The position numbers and the translations under genes were made by a program. Shown piece after piece: positions 12,990 through 26,024 of a DNA stretch of 64,000 bases (positions are counted from its first letter, which is position 1; every line of letters begins with the position of its first letter). The DNA is from Trichoplax adhaerens (taxonomy: Eukaryota; Placozoa; Uniplacotomia; Trichoplacea; Trichoplacidae). The notes beneath the pieces are model-generated. The model saw only the letters and a list, made by a program, of their open reading frames with translations, made no database searches and was not told where the DNA came from. The stretch covers positions 765,316-829,315 of the forward strand of contig NW_002060960.1 in assembly GCF_000150275.1 (NCBI RefSeq), written 5' to 3'.

Positions 12990-15830
12990 TATGAAAAGGT
13001 TATTTTTATGCTTGAGAAATCACTATATATTCCGTTATCGGTCTCTGATTATAATTATGCCGATAACGTAGTACTATACCCATCAGACAGTGGCAATGAT
13101 CTAGTCTACATATCAGAACAAGCATAAAGAAGCCTTTTATATGTTTGTTTGGCAAACTTTTCAAGATTGGATCCTTAGTCTTTAGCCACAGGAGCTGTAT
13201 ACGCGTATCTGTAACAAAGCTGATAGCATGAAGCAATTCATGTATTCGAGAAATTACTCAAAATTCGATTATCAGCCCATGATGACAATCATCGTGATAT
13301 TACTGTTTCGTACGGAAATCGAGGTTGTGCATGTATCTAAAGCTCAGGGTAATTATAGAAACTATTTGTCTAATTACGAAATCACTCAAAATTCTATTAT
13401 TAGTCCTTGGTCATAATCATTCTCATGTTGCTGATTCATAGTTTATAGTATCTTTGGCATTCCCTGTCATGATACAAGCTTGTATAATAATAAAGCTATT
13501 TGTATACCTGAGAAATTACTTGACATTTGATTGTCAGTCCATCATCATAACCATTTCGTTCTTGCTCGTTCTTGTAACAATCTAGGAGATACATGTACTG
13601 TTCAAGGCAGGCATGAAGAGGTTATTTCTACCTACAAAATCCTTAAAATTTGACTATCAGTCCTTGATCGCAATCATCCTGATATTGCTTCTTCTAATAG
13701 CTATGTAGGATTTGTTTATAAGGGCGAAGGGGGATGCAAAATGAGGCTGTTTCAGGGTATGAGAAGTTACTTAAATTCGATTATCAATCTTTAGTCACAA
13801 TCATTCTCATACCGTTACATTCTATGTCAATATGAATTTGTATATTCTGATCAAGGTAAGCATGCAGAAGCCTTTTGTATTCACGAGAAATGACATAAAG
13901 TTCTACTGTCTATGCTTGCATCCCATGACTGTATTAAATCGGTATATCATCATAAGAGCAGTTATGAAGAGGTTATTTCTATGTGTAATTCACTCAAATG
14001 CAATCGTCAGTCCTAGAGCACAATCATCCTAATGTTGCCAAGTCATATAACAATATTGCTGTGGACTATCTTAAGTAAGAAAAATGTGAAGAAGCTATTT
14101 GTAGTACTAAGGAGTCACTCAAATTCTACTCGGACTCGGATCGTAGACATCTCCTTGTTGCTTGATCTCAACGTAGAGACGGGGTATGGACATTTAAGCA
14201 AGGAAGAACAGTCTACTTCTATGTATGGAAAGCTACTTCAAATTGAAATGTCGGTCCTTGGTCACAACTATCCTTATGTTGCTGGGTCATCATATAACAG
14301 TATTGATGCAGCTTATTAAGCGATCTAGGTAGATATGAATAGGCTATTTCTATGCATAAGAATCACTCACAATTCAATCATACGCATACATGAGGAAGCT
14401 ATCTGTATGTACATGAAGTCACTCAAAATCCGTTTTCCATCCTTGGTCATAATCATCCTGATATTGTTGCATTGTATAATGCCATGGAAATTATTTACTG
14501 CGATCATGGCAGGTATATCCATTTATCCTATTTCTATGCTAAAGAAATCACTCATAATTTGGCTGTCAGTCCATGATTTCAATCATCCTTTTAGGGAATA
14601 CCTATAGAAATTAGGGTATGCATAAACGGGATATTTTTACGTATGTATAGAAAGCAACCAAAATTTCAATTGTCAGCCCGGGATCAAAATCATTCAGTTT
14701 ACTACAACATATAGCAAGATTAATCTTGCCTATACTATTCAGAATATGCATGAACATTATTGAGCAAGCAATTCGTAAGTATGAGAAGTCATTTCAATTC
14801 GATTGTCAGTTTTTGTTCACATTTATTCTCACATTGCTGCATAATATTACGACATTGGTACGGTGTACATTTGATTAGGAAAAGCCTAAAAGACCATTCC
14901 CATATACGAGAAGTCGATTAAGATTCGATCAGTCCTTAGCCACAATTAAACGATGTTTCTGCATCTTAGAGCCGAATCGGAGTTATATATCAGTATCGGG
15001 GCAAGCATGAAGAGGTAATATCTCTGCATGAGAAATCATTCAAAATTCAGTTGTCAGTCCTTGATCATAGTCATACTGATACCACCGCATCATATAGCAA
15101 CATTGATATAGTATATGACAATTAGACAAAATATGAAAAAACTACTTTGATTGATGAAAAATCTTTCAAAATTTTATTATCAGTCCTTGATTATGATTTT
15201 CTAATATTGCTGCATCACCTAACAATATTGGTGTAGCCTATAATAATTGTAATTAATCAGAGTAAATGTGAAAGGCCATTTTGATGCGTAAGATATTGCT
15301 TAAAATTTGCTTATTAGGTTGTGATGGTAAATTTTCCCAAGTTGCCACCTCATATAATAATAATATAGGAAAAGTGTACCATAATTTTGGCAAATATGAA
15401 AAGCCAGCATCTATACTCAAGAAACCCTTCAAAATTCGATTATTAGCTCCTTATCACAATTAATCCCATGTTACGGCATGACATAGCAACATTGCTTCTG
15501 CTTATAATGATCAGTGTAAGTATAAAGAAGCTATTTCTATGGTTAAGAAGCCACTCAAATTCAATTGTTAGTCCTTGATTTCCTCCATCCCGATGTTGCT
15601 ACATTATACAAAAATCTAGAAAAATATAGACTGAAACTAGGATAGGATATAAAGAGACTATTTACATATATCGGAGATCACTTAAAATTCAATTAATGTT
15701 CTTTGATCACAGTCATTTCGATGTCATACTATCATATAGCAATATTGAATTTGCCTAGAATGGCTTAGGCAAACATGAAGAAGCAAAGTGTATGCTTAAG
15801 AAGTCACTCAAATTTCGGTGGTTAATCTGT
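12990..15830 (+). pseudogene. Decayed tetratricopeptide (kinesin-light-chain-like) repeat array
   Basis: About 24 diverged tandem units follow one another with a period close to 126 bp (42 codons), some shortened by deletion. Each unit recalls a GKYEEAISMYKKSLKIRLSV type of sentence followed by GHNHPDVA and SYNNIG, the long TPR variant found in kinesin light chain, nephrocystin-3 and very many Trichoplax genes. Recognisable pieces include VLGHNYPYVAGSSYNSID at about 14250-14310 and NIGKVYHNFGKYEKPASIL at about 15360-15420. Every unit carries frameshifts or stops, so no frame stays open beyond about 95 codons. No start, no N-terminal partner domain (NB-ARC, death or caspase-like) and no splice pattern were found. 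It reads as a dead gene or gene fragment. Confidence 0.85.
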
Positions 15831-18800
15831 TGTCATTATCATACCAACTTTAGTGCATCTATAGTGAAATGTGAAGATAATATAATTTTTATAGTTGTGT
15901 AATTATAGTTGAAATATTAAGTTTTCATATAATTAATTACTTCTATTCGTTTAATTAAGTGTGAGTAAGATGTTCAAATTAAGTTTATGTTTCATCAATT
16001 CTACGGTTATCTTGCAGTTAAAGTAACATAGACAGCATTAAAATAAAGGTAAGGTTCGATACAGTTTAATTCTACCCATATGTTAAAGTTTCAATCAAAG
16101 CCAGTGGCTTCAAGATCAGAACTCATATAAGAATCTATTTATATTTTAAAGCATCAATTCTCTAAATTATTCTACTAAATTAATATCGTTTGAAGAGTAT
16201 CGTTGATATTTAAAGTTAGTAGCATAGATTAAAATCGAATAAATAACATAAAAATACTACAGTCGCCATATAATGGGAGTTTAAGAGGATATTATTCCGT
16301 TATAGAATTGAACGAGTTGGTAGTTTACATATTTAAAGCATATTATTCTATCAAACTGCTATAGCAGTACTGGTAATTCATCAAAACCGTTAATAGAATA
16401 TGCTCATTCCTATTAAATAGCATCAAATATTTATAGGTAAAAAAATTGCCGCTTCCACATCTGCCTTGCAGTTGAAATTAACCATACACAAGCTTAAATT
16501 TGAAAGTCCATATTGACACTATTTACTAATGTTGAAAGCAAAATTAAAAGAATTTCATGAACAAAAGTGTTTGGTATTGAAGAGGATTTAACCTATGAAA
16601 TAAAGCTTCGATTCCTAAGCACTATATTACTACTATCCATCGATGATTAAGCGTTTTAAGGATAGTAATATCGATTAAGATCTGCGGAATTGAATACCAG
16701 GATGAGAAAATAATAGTAAGGTAGAGAAATCATGACTACTGATTCAGCTAGATGCTATCATTGATAAAAAGAATGTTTTTATCTTTTTCGGCTCAATTAC
16801 CTTCCAGTCTACATAAGCAAAATGAATTATTTCAATAAATTTTCAACTAGTAAAAATTTCTTGATGGTCGATTTTGATGAATTATATGCTTCAAGTGTTG
16901 ATAAAATATTATACAATCATTAATATTTTAATACTGCTCAAGATAAACAATAATCTGCTTGATTTTGCAATCTCTCCTTCCGATCGATCGGATATCATTG
17001 GATAATTGGTTTAAATCCATATTACTGTCAATCTTTATAGTTAGAATAATATTTCTATACATATAAATTAATATTATTGTAAGTAAAGACACATTATCTG
17101 TATATCCGGACTAGGTTATTTGTATAGAGAGAAAGATTATAGGCATCGTTTTTCCAATCTATCTTTAGATAATAGATGATTGCATTCAGGCTTAGACCAG
17201 GTGATTGCTATGGACAATAATAGCCATATATTCAATTGAAAAGAACTTCCGTTTATCGTTGTCCATTCTCGTTATTGACATATTTTAGTTATCTATTTTA
17301 ATAAATATTCAACTAGCAATAGACAATAAACCTTTGACCTATCCATTAGAACTACTTGCGACTATTTAAGTTTTAGTCAACTTACGTCATGATCCGAAGA
17401 GCAATCGTTATTATCATTACTATTTTTCTAGTAGAAAGGTCAGAATGGCTTAGGAACAATAGTTAAGAATGTTATTAATTAAAATTGCCACTGTGAGTTA
17501 AAGTATTTAAATTAAAATTAAAATTAAACACGCAAGCGGTTGAGTTACTAATCATCCTTTCTTCCGTGCTGGTTTGAAGATGATCTGCTCCAATCGTTGG
17601 TAACTGCCAAGTTGTTAACAATTATCACCACTAGCTCTGATTCTGATGAATACTTTTGCCCTAGAGGAGTTCAATACGTGAAAAATCCTTTACATTGGAA
17701 TTGAAAATCACCTTTTCCAACATTAATATACTGTCTTAACTCAATGAATTATTGATCGGTTAGATTTCGTAGTTGCAGTTGTTGATATGAATCATGAGTA
17801 TTAATCTATACTCGATATTCATGTTAATCCATTTCTTCTTTTAATTTTCTTCCACGATTTTGTTAGGTTAACTTTTACGAACTCAAATTTAGCCCTTAGC
17901 AATAGTCTATATGGATAGAATTTCATAATTATGGTAAGTAAATTGATCGGATAGAATTTGATATAAAAATTACTTTGATACTATGATTGGATACAGTAAC
18001 ATTATCAAGATAATCCACGATGGTGCTAGGCAATTTTAAGTTAAAATTGTGCTGGTATGCGGCCTCTTAGTCTCCCATCTAGGATATTATTATAACTATA
18101 CTAGAGATCGCGATAACTTGATGATATTGGTATCATATTAATTGATATATCTCTTCAAAAGAAATGATTGAAAATAAAAGATTGATTTCAATCCATTTGC
18201 CCTTAATGATACAAGAAAGGGATTTATTCTTGTCTTGGTAACGCGTTTTTTTGATTAAAAATGACTTTAATTTAACCATAGTAATAAATCGAAAGTGAGA
18301 TCTGTAAACCTTAATTAGGTGCCAATATCATTTACTGTCGATAAGTATTTTGTTTTCGAACATGATGATATTATCGGTGATTCGGATTAGAATCATTAAT
18401 TAATTTCCTGACAAGAACGCTATCAAATTTTGAAAGAAATCAAATCAGCAAATAGTTTCTGAGTTCAATATGTGATATTGGATTATGCCAATGATAGAGT
18501 GTATATTTATGCATTAAAATGGCCTGAAATCGTATAGTTCATTCTTAACCTAACTACAGTTTTTCGGTTATCGTTTTATGAAATTTCTTTAAAATCTAGC
18601 CTTAATATTAATGCCTGTTACTATGAACGAATTCTAGTATAGAAGAAAACAGAATTAATGGTTATTGCTTGCATCCTATTTAGGAAATATAAGTTTCTTG
18701 CAGTCAGTAAACCGTACTGGATGATAGTAATTCAAGAAAGAAAGAGTAAAGTTATAACTATCTTAGCCCATGCATTAAAGAACCAGTTATCGCTGATTTT

Positions 18801-20280
18801 AAGATTAAAGTAAATTTAATAATAAGAAAAATTTCTACTCGATATTATTATCCAAGTTATATAAAACACACCTAGTAAGAAGAAAGCAATAGCAGGAGCG
18901 AAAATGAAAAGCTGATTTTTCAACGTCAAAAGGAATAAAATTCTCTTCAAACTGTCTCCGATATTGGAGATTTGGAATAATTCAATGCAATTTTTTGTTA
19001 TGAGTATTCCATAAGATATTATTAAATCTATAAAGTATCTTCAAAAGACTGGAGGTTCTAACCTATTGGACCGACTGATTATAATTTAAATCGATAAATC
19101 AGCTTTCGTAAATCAAACTGATTACTTGGATGCCTCGTGGAATTGACACTATCAATAACGATTTGGCAAACAAATTTTGTGGATATTTCTTGCAACATAC
19201 CAGTGCGTATAATACCAAACTGTTAAAAGGATCAAACAAGGTTATAGGTCTTTATTTATTTATTAAGGATAGGTTGATTTCCATCCACTAACTTGTTAAT
19301 CTCATCAATAGCAATCTCTAATCGTTGATTGGCTAAAAGTTATATCCTATAAAATCGATTTTAACAGCCAAATTAATTCAATAAAGAAGAAATAGATTAA
19401 TACTTATTCTTGGTCTATGCGTAAGAAGTGAATGGAAGCTGTGCTTACGTAGTGATTTCTAAATATTGAAGAGTTTATTTACAATTAATGCAAACAGCCC
19501 CCAAATTTATTATTACTGGTTGTGTAATTGTAGAGGATTTAATGTTGTGAATAGAATTGAGAAAGTTGATTTCTGTTGAAGAATAAGTGATGTAAGATAT
19601 TTTTTATTTTAACTTCACGTCCCTGTATTCTGTTTCTTGCTTAGTCTACATTACAATTTTGTTAGATAAAGTACAGTAATCGTTATTTATTATTCTTCCA
19701 TATCAACAGCGTTAGCAAATCCTCACTTTGGATCCTCAATTTTGCACCTTGCGAAATTGACTAAACTTTATCGGTCGTAATTATTATTAAACTATAGGAA
19801 ATTGCTCCTCAAGAATTTAGTTAATTTATTTATAATAAAATAGGAGTAGATAATAGAAGAGTTTTATCGTATTCATTTTTCGAATGCAAACCATTTCTCT
19901 TTAATTAAGCAACTCTTCTATCTTGTTGAAATTATTTGATCATTGTCATCATTGATGAATTTATAATCTATTAACGACTAGATTTCGTTAGAATTATTTC
20001 ATTCTATCTATTGAATTTGTGTATCTGTTTAGCAATTACCAGGATTGATTTGCCAGCATCACATCAGATTACCGTTATGATATTGGCGTATGGTCCATGT
20101 TGTCAATTTTAAGCCATTTAGAGGATCATCGTTGCCAGCTCGATTATTGTAAAAATTTATAATTGTATCATTTATCTTCTTTTATGATTGTAAATTCACT
20201 TAAACTACAACAGCAATATTGAGATTAATTTAGGGGGTATAGTATTATTGTCGTTATCAATATCAAAAACAAGATTGAAT
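15831..20280. other. Intergenic region, nothing recognised
   Basis: Very AT-rich sequence with no ORF of 60 codons or more and no exon-like segment that I could assign. A short TTAAAATTAAAATT simple repeat occurs near 17510. The last part is the presumed 5' flank of the GPCR gene at 20281. Confidence 0.5.
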
Positions 20281-21360
20281 ATGACTCTAAACTGGAGCAA
20301 CACTGAACTCAAGCTGCAAATTCATTCTAATAATGAAACTACCTTAACAACAGATTTACCTACGATATTTTCTATCCCGCCATCAACCATATTGACTGTT
20401 AATTGTGTAATGGTAGTGTTGATGTTATTAAGCTTAATATGTAACCTACGTATCATCGACGTTTTAATACGTGATCGCCTTCGTCAACGACATTATGATT
20501 ACTTTATCATTAATATTACTTTATCGAATATTGTCTTGACCTTTGGTAATTTAATCTATTTTATCGTTTTATTAGTAACATTTCATCAACATTTTGGCAT
20601 TACTACTTTGTTTTCATTTTGTAAATTTATCTTAGTAATACAGTTATTGCCTTATTCAGTTCATATGATTACATTGAGTTTAATTAGTTTTGCGCAACAT
20701 CGCCGTTTACGCCATCCATATCGTAATCGAGTTTCGACTCAATTTATTACTTCTTATACGATACCATTAATATGGATTATTAGCTTAACACTGGCAATGC
20801 CTATTTTGCCTCTATCTGATCCTAAAACATCATCATGGTTAAAATATCATCAATATTATGGCTTTTATTGCTATATTACTACTTTTATACCGTCGTATCG
20901 GCGTATTTACTTCTCAATTTACGTTACTGTAGCCTTTATCCTACCAATTATTATGATTATCTATAGTGGTTTAGATGCGTTGTATATCTTCAACAAAACA
21001 AGCATTACTATGCCTGTTCACTATCATAATTCTAATCATGAGCTAAATATGTCCTTACATCGTTGTGATGGCCGTAAGCGTGAATATCTAAAAATATGTA
21101 AAAAAATTATTGGACTGCCATTAATCTCTTGTTTAGCAGCTTGCCCACAGGCGTTTTCATTCTTTTATATGGCCTATACGACCCTACAAGATACTAAATC
21201 TCCGACTGACCACCACCAAGTAACCAATCAAGGATTATACTTTTACATCAGCCAATTTATTATATTATTTAATTGTTACTATCATCCAGTCTATTTCCTT
21301 TTGCACGATCAAAAACTACGTCGGCGTCTTTGTTGCCTTTGCTATTATCTTCGTCAATGA
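20281..21360 (+). CDS. Divergent rhodopsin-like (class A) GPCR, single exon
   Basis: An intronless 359-residue seven-transmembrane protein. The frame is open from 20248, but the first ATG is at 20281, which I take as the start. The N terminus has N-glycosylation sequons at N4 (NWS) and N18 (NET). TM1 lies at about 37-59 and TM2 at about 74-98. C114 before TM3 and the Cys in YGFYCYITT of loop 2 can form the conserved disulfide. Several class A motifs are degraded: the TM2 aspartate is replaced by N83, DRY is AQH (138-140), the TM6 CWxP region reads CLAACP, and TM7 has YHPVYFLL instead of NPxxY. The tail LRRRLCCLCYY offers palmitoylation sites. Ligand and G-protein coupling are unknown. It is probably a plasma-membrane orphan receptor of a placozoan expansion. 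Confidence 0.85.
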   Translation: MTLNWSNTELKLQIHSNNETTLTTDLPTIFSIPPSTILTVNCVMVVLMLLSLICNLRIIDVLIRDRLRQRHYDYFIINITLSNIVLTFGNLIYFIVLLVTFHQHFGITTLFSFCKFILVIQLLPYSVHMITLSLISFAQHRRLRHPYRNRVSTQFITSYTIPLIWIISLTLAMPILPLSDPKTSSWLKYHQYYGFYCYITTFIPSYRRIYFSIYVTVAFILPIIMIIYSGLDALYIFNKTSITMPVHYHNSNHELNMSLHRCDGRKREYLKICKKIIGLPLISCLAACPQAFSFFYMAYTTLQDTKSPTDHHQVTNQGLYFYISQFIILFNCYYHPVYFLLHDQKLRRRLCCLCYYLRQ

Positions 21361-24077
21361 TCACGTACAGCTTGATCTAACAAAACAGCTATAGCCATTG
21401 ATAGAGAGATGATTTAATTGCAACTATAAAAGCTAGTAAGCCTTTTCTAGTTAATTAAACTAATTTTTCCTCCATCTATTTTTCCGACATCATACTCCTA
21501 TCAGATTAATATCTATAATTTAAAAGGAAGAAAACAATGATAATTTATACTTTGGCTCAATAGTGATGTAAAGATGTTGCTGCTCAGACTTTCTTTCTTA
21601 CAAACAGAACAGTAAAACTACGTGATTTAGCTATAATACAATGTTTTATTTTTTGGTTATTAAGGCAAGTTTCATTTCTAATAATTAGTTTGCTTTGTCT
21701 TTGTTAGTTGGAGGGAAAAATACGTTCAACATTAATTTCTAAAGTATTTTTCTTGACATCTGACAGTATTAGTAAGGTTGATGTATAGCATACTAGCCGT
21801 ACTCAGTAGTTAATTTATCTTTTAATCGGACTATTAGGCCACAAGTAAGCTAATTAAGAGCTTTTCATCGCGAAAATTCTGTGATATTCTTGTTTATAAT
21901 TATGAATCATCCTCTATATGATCACAACTAGCGGTGAATTAACCTTTGTAAATACTCATATCCTTATGGTAGAATAGAATGTTTTACTTTCAAGATACAG
22001 TATATCTGATAATATTATTCCGCAACAGTGATAATGTACGTCTCTGGTTGTCCAGAAGTCGATTAATTTCAAATCATTGATTTCTTGTTTCAGTTAATTG
22101 CTGCATATGTCATGATACACGGTAGCAGTGGAAGGCTATCTAGTTACAATATTTATCTTGTTCAATTGAAATACTGTATATAAAGATGTATAGATATATC
22201 AAGGATAAAAACAATAACGAACTCCTTGCTACTGTTATTGATACCAATAGTAATAAATTTAATACGAGATTTTTATAGAATTATAGATCATTGCTTAATA
22301 AGGCTATTTATAGATTTGACGAGGACAAGATTTAGGCAGCTTTGATAATCTGTCTAAAGAAGACTAATTAAGCTGGTGGTAGTAGCATAGTCGAGATCTA
22401 CCGTACTGTTCTAGTCGTTGCCGTATTCTTTCGTTTATATGAGTATTTTTAGGGAATTAATAGCATAGGAATATTTCAATCAGGGCCTGAGAAATATTCC
22501 TTTACCGCTCTTCTGTTAATATACGAGTATAATAGGCGCATTTAAATTTCAATGCAGTAGAAATTTTCATTGATGCTAAGTGTGAACGTTAACAGATGTT
22601 AGAGAACACAAGTATGCAATATCAGAAAAACATTTTCAGGCCATATAACTTTATAGTACATAACCTTATAACTTCAATCGATAATGACAGGTTACTGTAT
22701 GTAATAATACGTTAATTAAGCGTGTGGTCTGTAACCAAGCTACCAAGTACATTTTCTAGCTTACAGTAGAGCTCTTAGCGTTAACATTGTTATTAATATT
22801 ATATTACGAGTAAGTATTACCCACTATCAAACTCGTATATTGCAATCAATTCCATTTCTATTGAAAGCCGTTATAATCTCGTATTTTGACAGTTAGTAAC
22901 GATAGTACTGGATGTATTAAGTGTTTGATATATCAGCCATTAGCATGGAGTTATATTTAATTAATCAGTCATAAATCACGCGATTGTCTTGCATTACTCA
23001 GTGCTCCTTTTACATGAAAGCTTTTACTGCCTTTATAATTTTGCATGTCAAGCACATTGAACGGAGTGGATCACAGCAAAGGTTGTCCAAGAATTGATAA
23101 GCAGTTAGATATGACTATTGAGTGTAGTGTCCAAGCGTTATTCCTTTAAATGTATATTGTATAACTTACAGCTCTGACTTACACTGTCTTTATAGCAGCG
23201 CTACAATCTCAAATTAACAGCAATTTAAGTAGACTTAAATTAAGGTACAAGCACAGTATTTAAACAACGGCATTCTCATAATTTACCTTGGATCACTTGT
23301 AAAGTGTTCGGACATTGAATAGATAATGACAGTTATTGGAAGTGCGCAGGCAATAGATCATGTATTACAGCAGAAATTTATTTAAAGTAATATCGCTGTT
23401 AATCAAATTAAAAATCAGCTGAATCCATATTTCGAATTGAAGATGCTGAATACCAAAAAAAGGAATAAAAAAGGGTGCAAATATATCGAAATTATACTTG
23501 TAATGCTATAACAGATTTTTTACGAATAGAATGCTAGTAGTACTGTTACTGTCTACTGGTATATTCTACTTGATGAGGTAAGTTAACACATTAGACACAC
23601 ATTAATATGACCAATGGTCCAATGTTGTATGCATATAAAATAGAATTCTGGCAGTTACTGCTTTTAGAAATAGGTGAGAACATGTTTCAACTCTGAATCG
23701 TATAATAATTAATGTACTGCTAATGATTGGGATGCTGTAAACATTCAAGTTATCATTACTAAGAACTAAAGCTGAGAGATCATCACTTCGATGTTTAAAA
23801 GCAGGTAAATGATATTTACAATTCATTCATCTACTTTGAAACTCCGTTACTGACGCGAGCATCAGTCTGAAATAAACGTTATGTTTACTATTAAACAGAA
23901 AAAAATGACACAAAAACGTAGAAATTGCTAAACCATATTAAAGTAAAAGTCGCACTAATTATAATAAATACAGTAACTGAGATGACTCCAACAGTCAAAT
24001 TGGATATATATCTACAAAGGGTGAATACAGTATGAAGAAGGTAATACTTGATCAGGATATGCTATGCTATCAGTCTA
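21361..24077. other. Intergenic region, nothing recognised
   Basis: About 2.7 kb between the 3' end of the GPCR gene and the 3' end of UBC9, which are transcribed towards each other. The only ORF above 60 codons (23602-23826, -) shows no domain. I see no RNA gene or repeat family here. Confidence 0.5.
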
Positions 24078-26024
24078 TTACACAGGTCTCATTCTAGCTG
24101 CTTGCTCTCTCACACGCTGTTCGTATAATACTCGGTTCTCCCTATGAAAAGATGCAAATGTCATGATAATCGTAGGGTATCGTACATAGTATGCAGTAAT
24201 ATCAACCAAAATTAGCTGTATTCTACTTCAAAATTGAACAAGACTAAATTGTATATAAGTCCGGTATCAAGTAAGTGTCTTTCTATCACTAAACTATTTT
24301 CGATTTACTAACTTATAGGCTGTATAAGCTTCTACTTGTGCTGGATCATTTATGTTCGGTTCGTTGAGTAAGTCTTGAATTCCAAGTAAGATCTTAAAGC
24401 AGTAAAATAGAACAAAACATGATATGCAATAGGGATATAAGAATGTAATTGTAAGAATGATTGCATTAAATTAAAGCATATTTGGGTTGTGTTGCATGAC
24501 TCATTCTGGAAAATTGAATAACAAGTTACAGTAAAGGTATGAAAAGGGTAAATGACACAAATTAAAGACTATTTGGTTAGGATTGGCTCTTATAATGGCT
24601 ATTAGATACATCTTACTTGTTTGATTGTAACCGACGGACGCCAGTCCTTGTCTTCATCTAATAAAGATAGGCAGACTGTACCAGAAGGATACACATTTGG
24701 ATGAAATAAAGCCGGATCAAATTTACCTATACGTTTTAATTGCAAGAATCAGTAGCGATCTTTATGGCTCGAATCTAACTGCTATACTGTAGATGGATTG
24801 TAATGGTGACATTTTTTTTGAATAGACTTACATTTAGGTGGAGAAGATGGATAATCTTCTTTGAATATCATTTTTAATTTGTAGTAACCTCCGTCCCAAG
24901 CAGTCTATCAATAGATTTAATGGTAACGTTTTAGATATTGCGTGACAGGTTAAAGCACTAGAGTATACAAATTAGTCATCAAAGAAGATTTATTTGGATG
25001 AATCTACTATAGGTGAGGCAACTTACCCCTTTCTTGCCAGGAATAACTGTGGGATTGATTCAAAGAGGCATTCATTATATATGGAAGAAAATTAGTAAGA
25101 AATATACATTACAAGTTGATGTCATGACGATTATGCTAACAGGGTGTATGACATAGACATTCAGTTGACATTGCTTGGATTGCTACGGCCACCTCATTAT
25201 GTCAATTGGTGGCATTCTACCGAGGTATTTGATAATTGAGTGCAATATTCAATTACTTGCGACAGACTCGCAATAACATAAGCAGCCTTGCAGGCTTGAG
25301 CTATTTCTTACCGCATTCCCAATTCATTAAATCCAAGGCACCATCAGGACCCTTCATGGGTCGAGCAACAAATCCCTAAGATATGATAAAAGAAGTGTAG
25401 GCATTACTTTCTATCCCTGGTATCCTATCGTTGTTTATTCATACGATCATTTGCATGTAACAAAGCAGATTTGATCTACCATTTAACTAGCTGGTTATTG
25501 CCATCATGATTATCTAGACCTAGTGTGTATCGTCCTATGATGGCGTTGATGATTGTAATTCATCAGCAGCAATTAGGTATACAGTACTGTATTGATGTCG
25601 GTGGTCCATGCTATCGTATCCCCACATAAAGAGAAGCTGCTATTACTACATTGAGTCAATTTCTAAAGCATATCAAGACAAGAGTCTATTGGAGGATGAT
25701 AGACTATCGGTCTATGCGGGTCGATTTATATCTGCTTGTCTACTACGAGTAGTCTAGGAATTAGTCGATCATAGATCTACTCGTCCGAAAGTACCAAATT
25801 AAGAGCTGCTAGCCGATGTCAAGACTACACCATTCAATATGAATTGTAGCCGATTCACTACAAGTACGATGGTAGTTCTGCACTCAAATGTAGAATACTG
25901 TCATTTCATCATGATAACAACAAAACGAGAAGGAATATTTATCCTTTCCATCACTTACAAATGGATGATCTTTACGCCATAATTTACGCTCTGTACTTAG
26001 TCTTCCAGTCGCAATACCAGACAT
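24078..26024 (-). CDS. UBE2I: SUMO-conjugating enzyme E2 UBC9
   Basis: Seven exons on the reverse strand: 25959-26024, 25312-25375, 25027-25046 (20 nt), 24832-24904, 24617-24726, 24313-24392 and 24078-24141. All are bounded by GT-AG and total 477 nt, 158 residues, the same length as human UBC9. The protein starts MSGIATGRL and keeps WRKDHPF, the IPGKKGT loop, YPSSPPKC, the E2 HPN motif at 83-85 and the catalytic cysteine at C93 inside [16 protein letters not shown] and LLNEPN, both typical of UBC9 rather than of ubiquitin E2s, follow. The enzyme accepts SUMO from the SAE1/SAE2 E1 as a thioester and passes it to lysines of target proteins, mostly in the nucleus. The C terminus ([10 protein letters not shown]) is more diverged than the core. 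It starts head to head with RINT1. Confidence 0.95.

Noticed and set aside
20248-20280. Upstream extension of the first GPCR
   Set aside because: It begins at TTG; the first ATG at 20281 is the more likely eukaryotic start.
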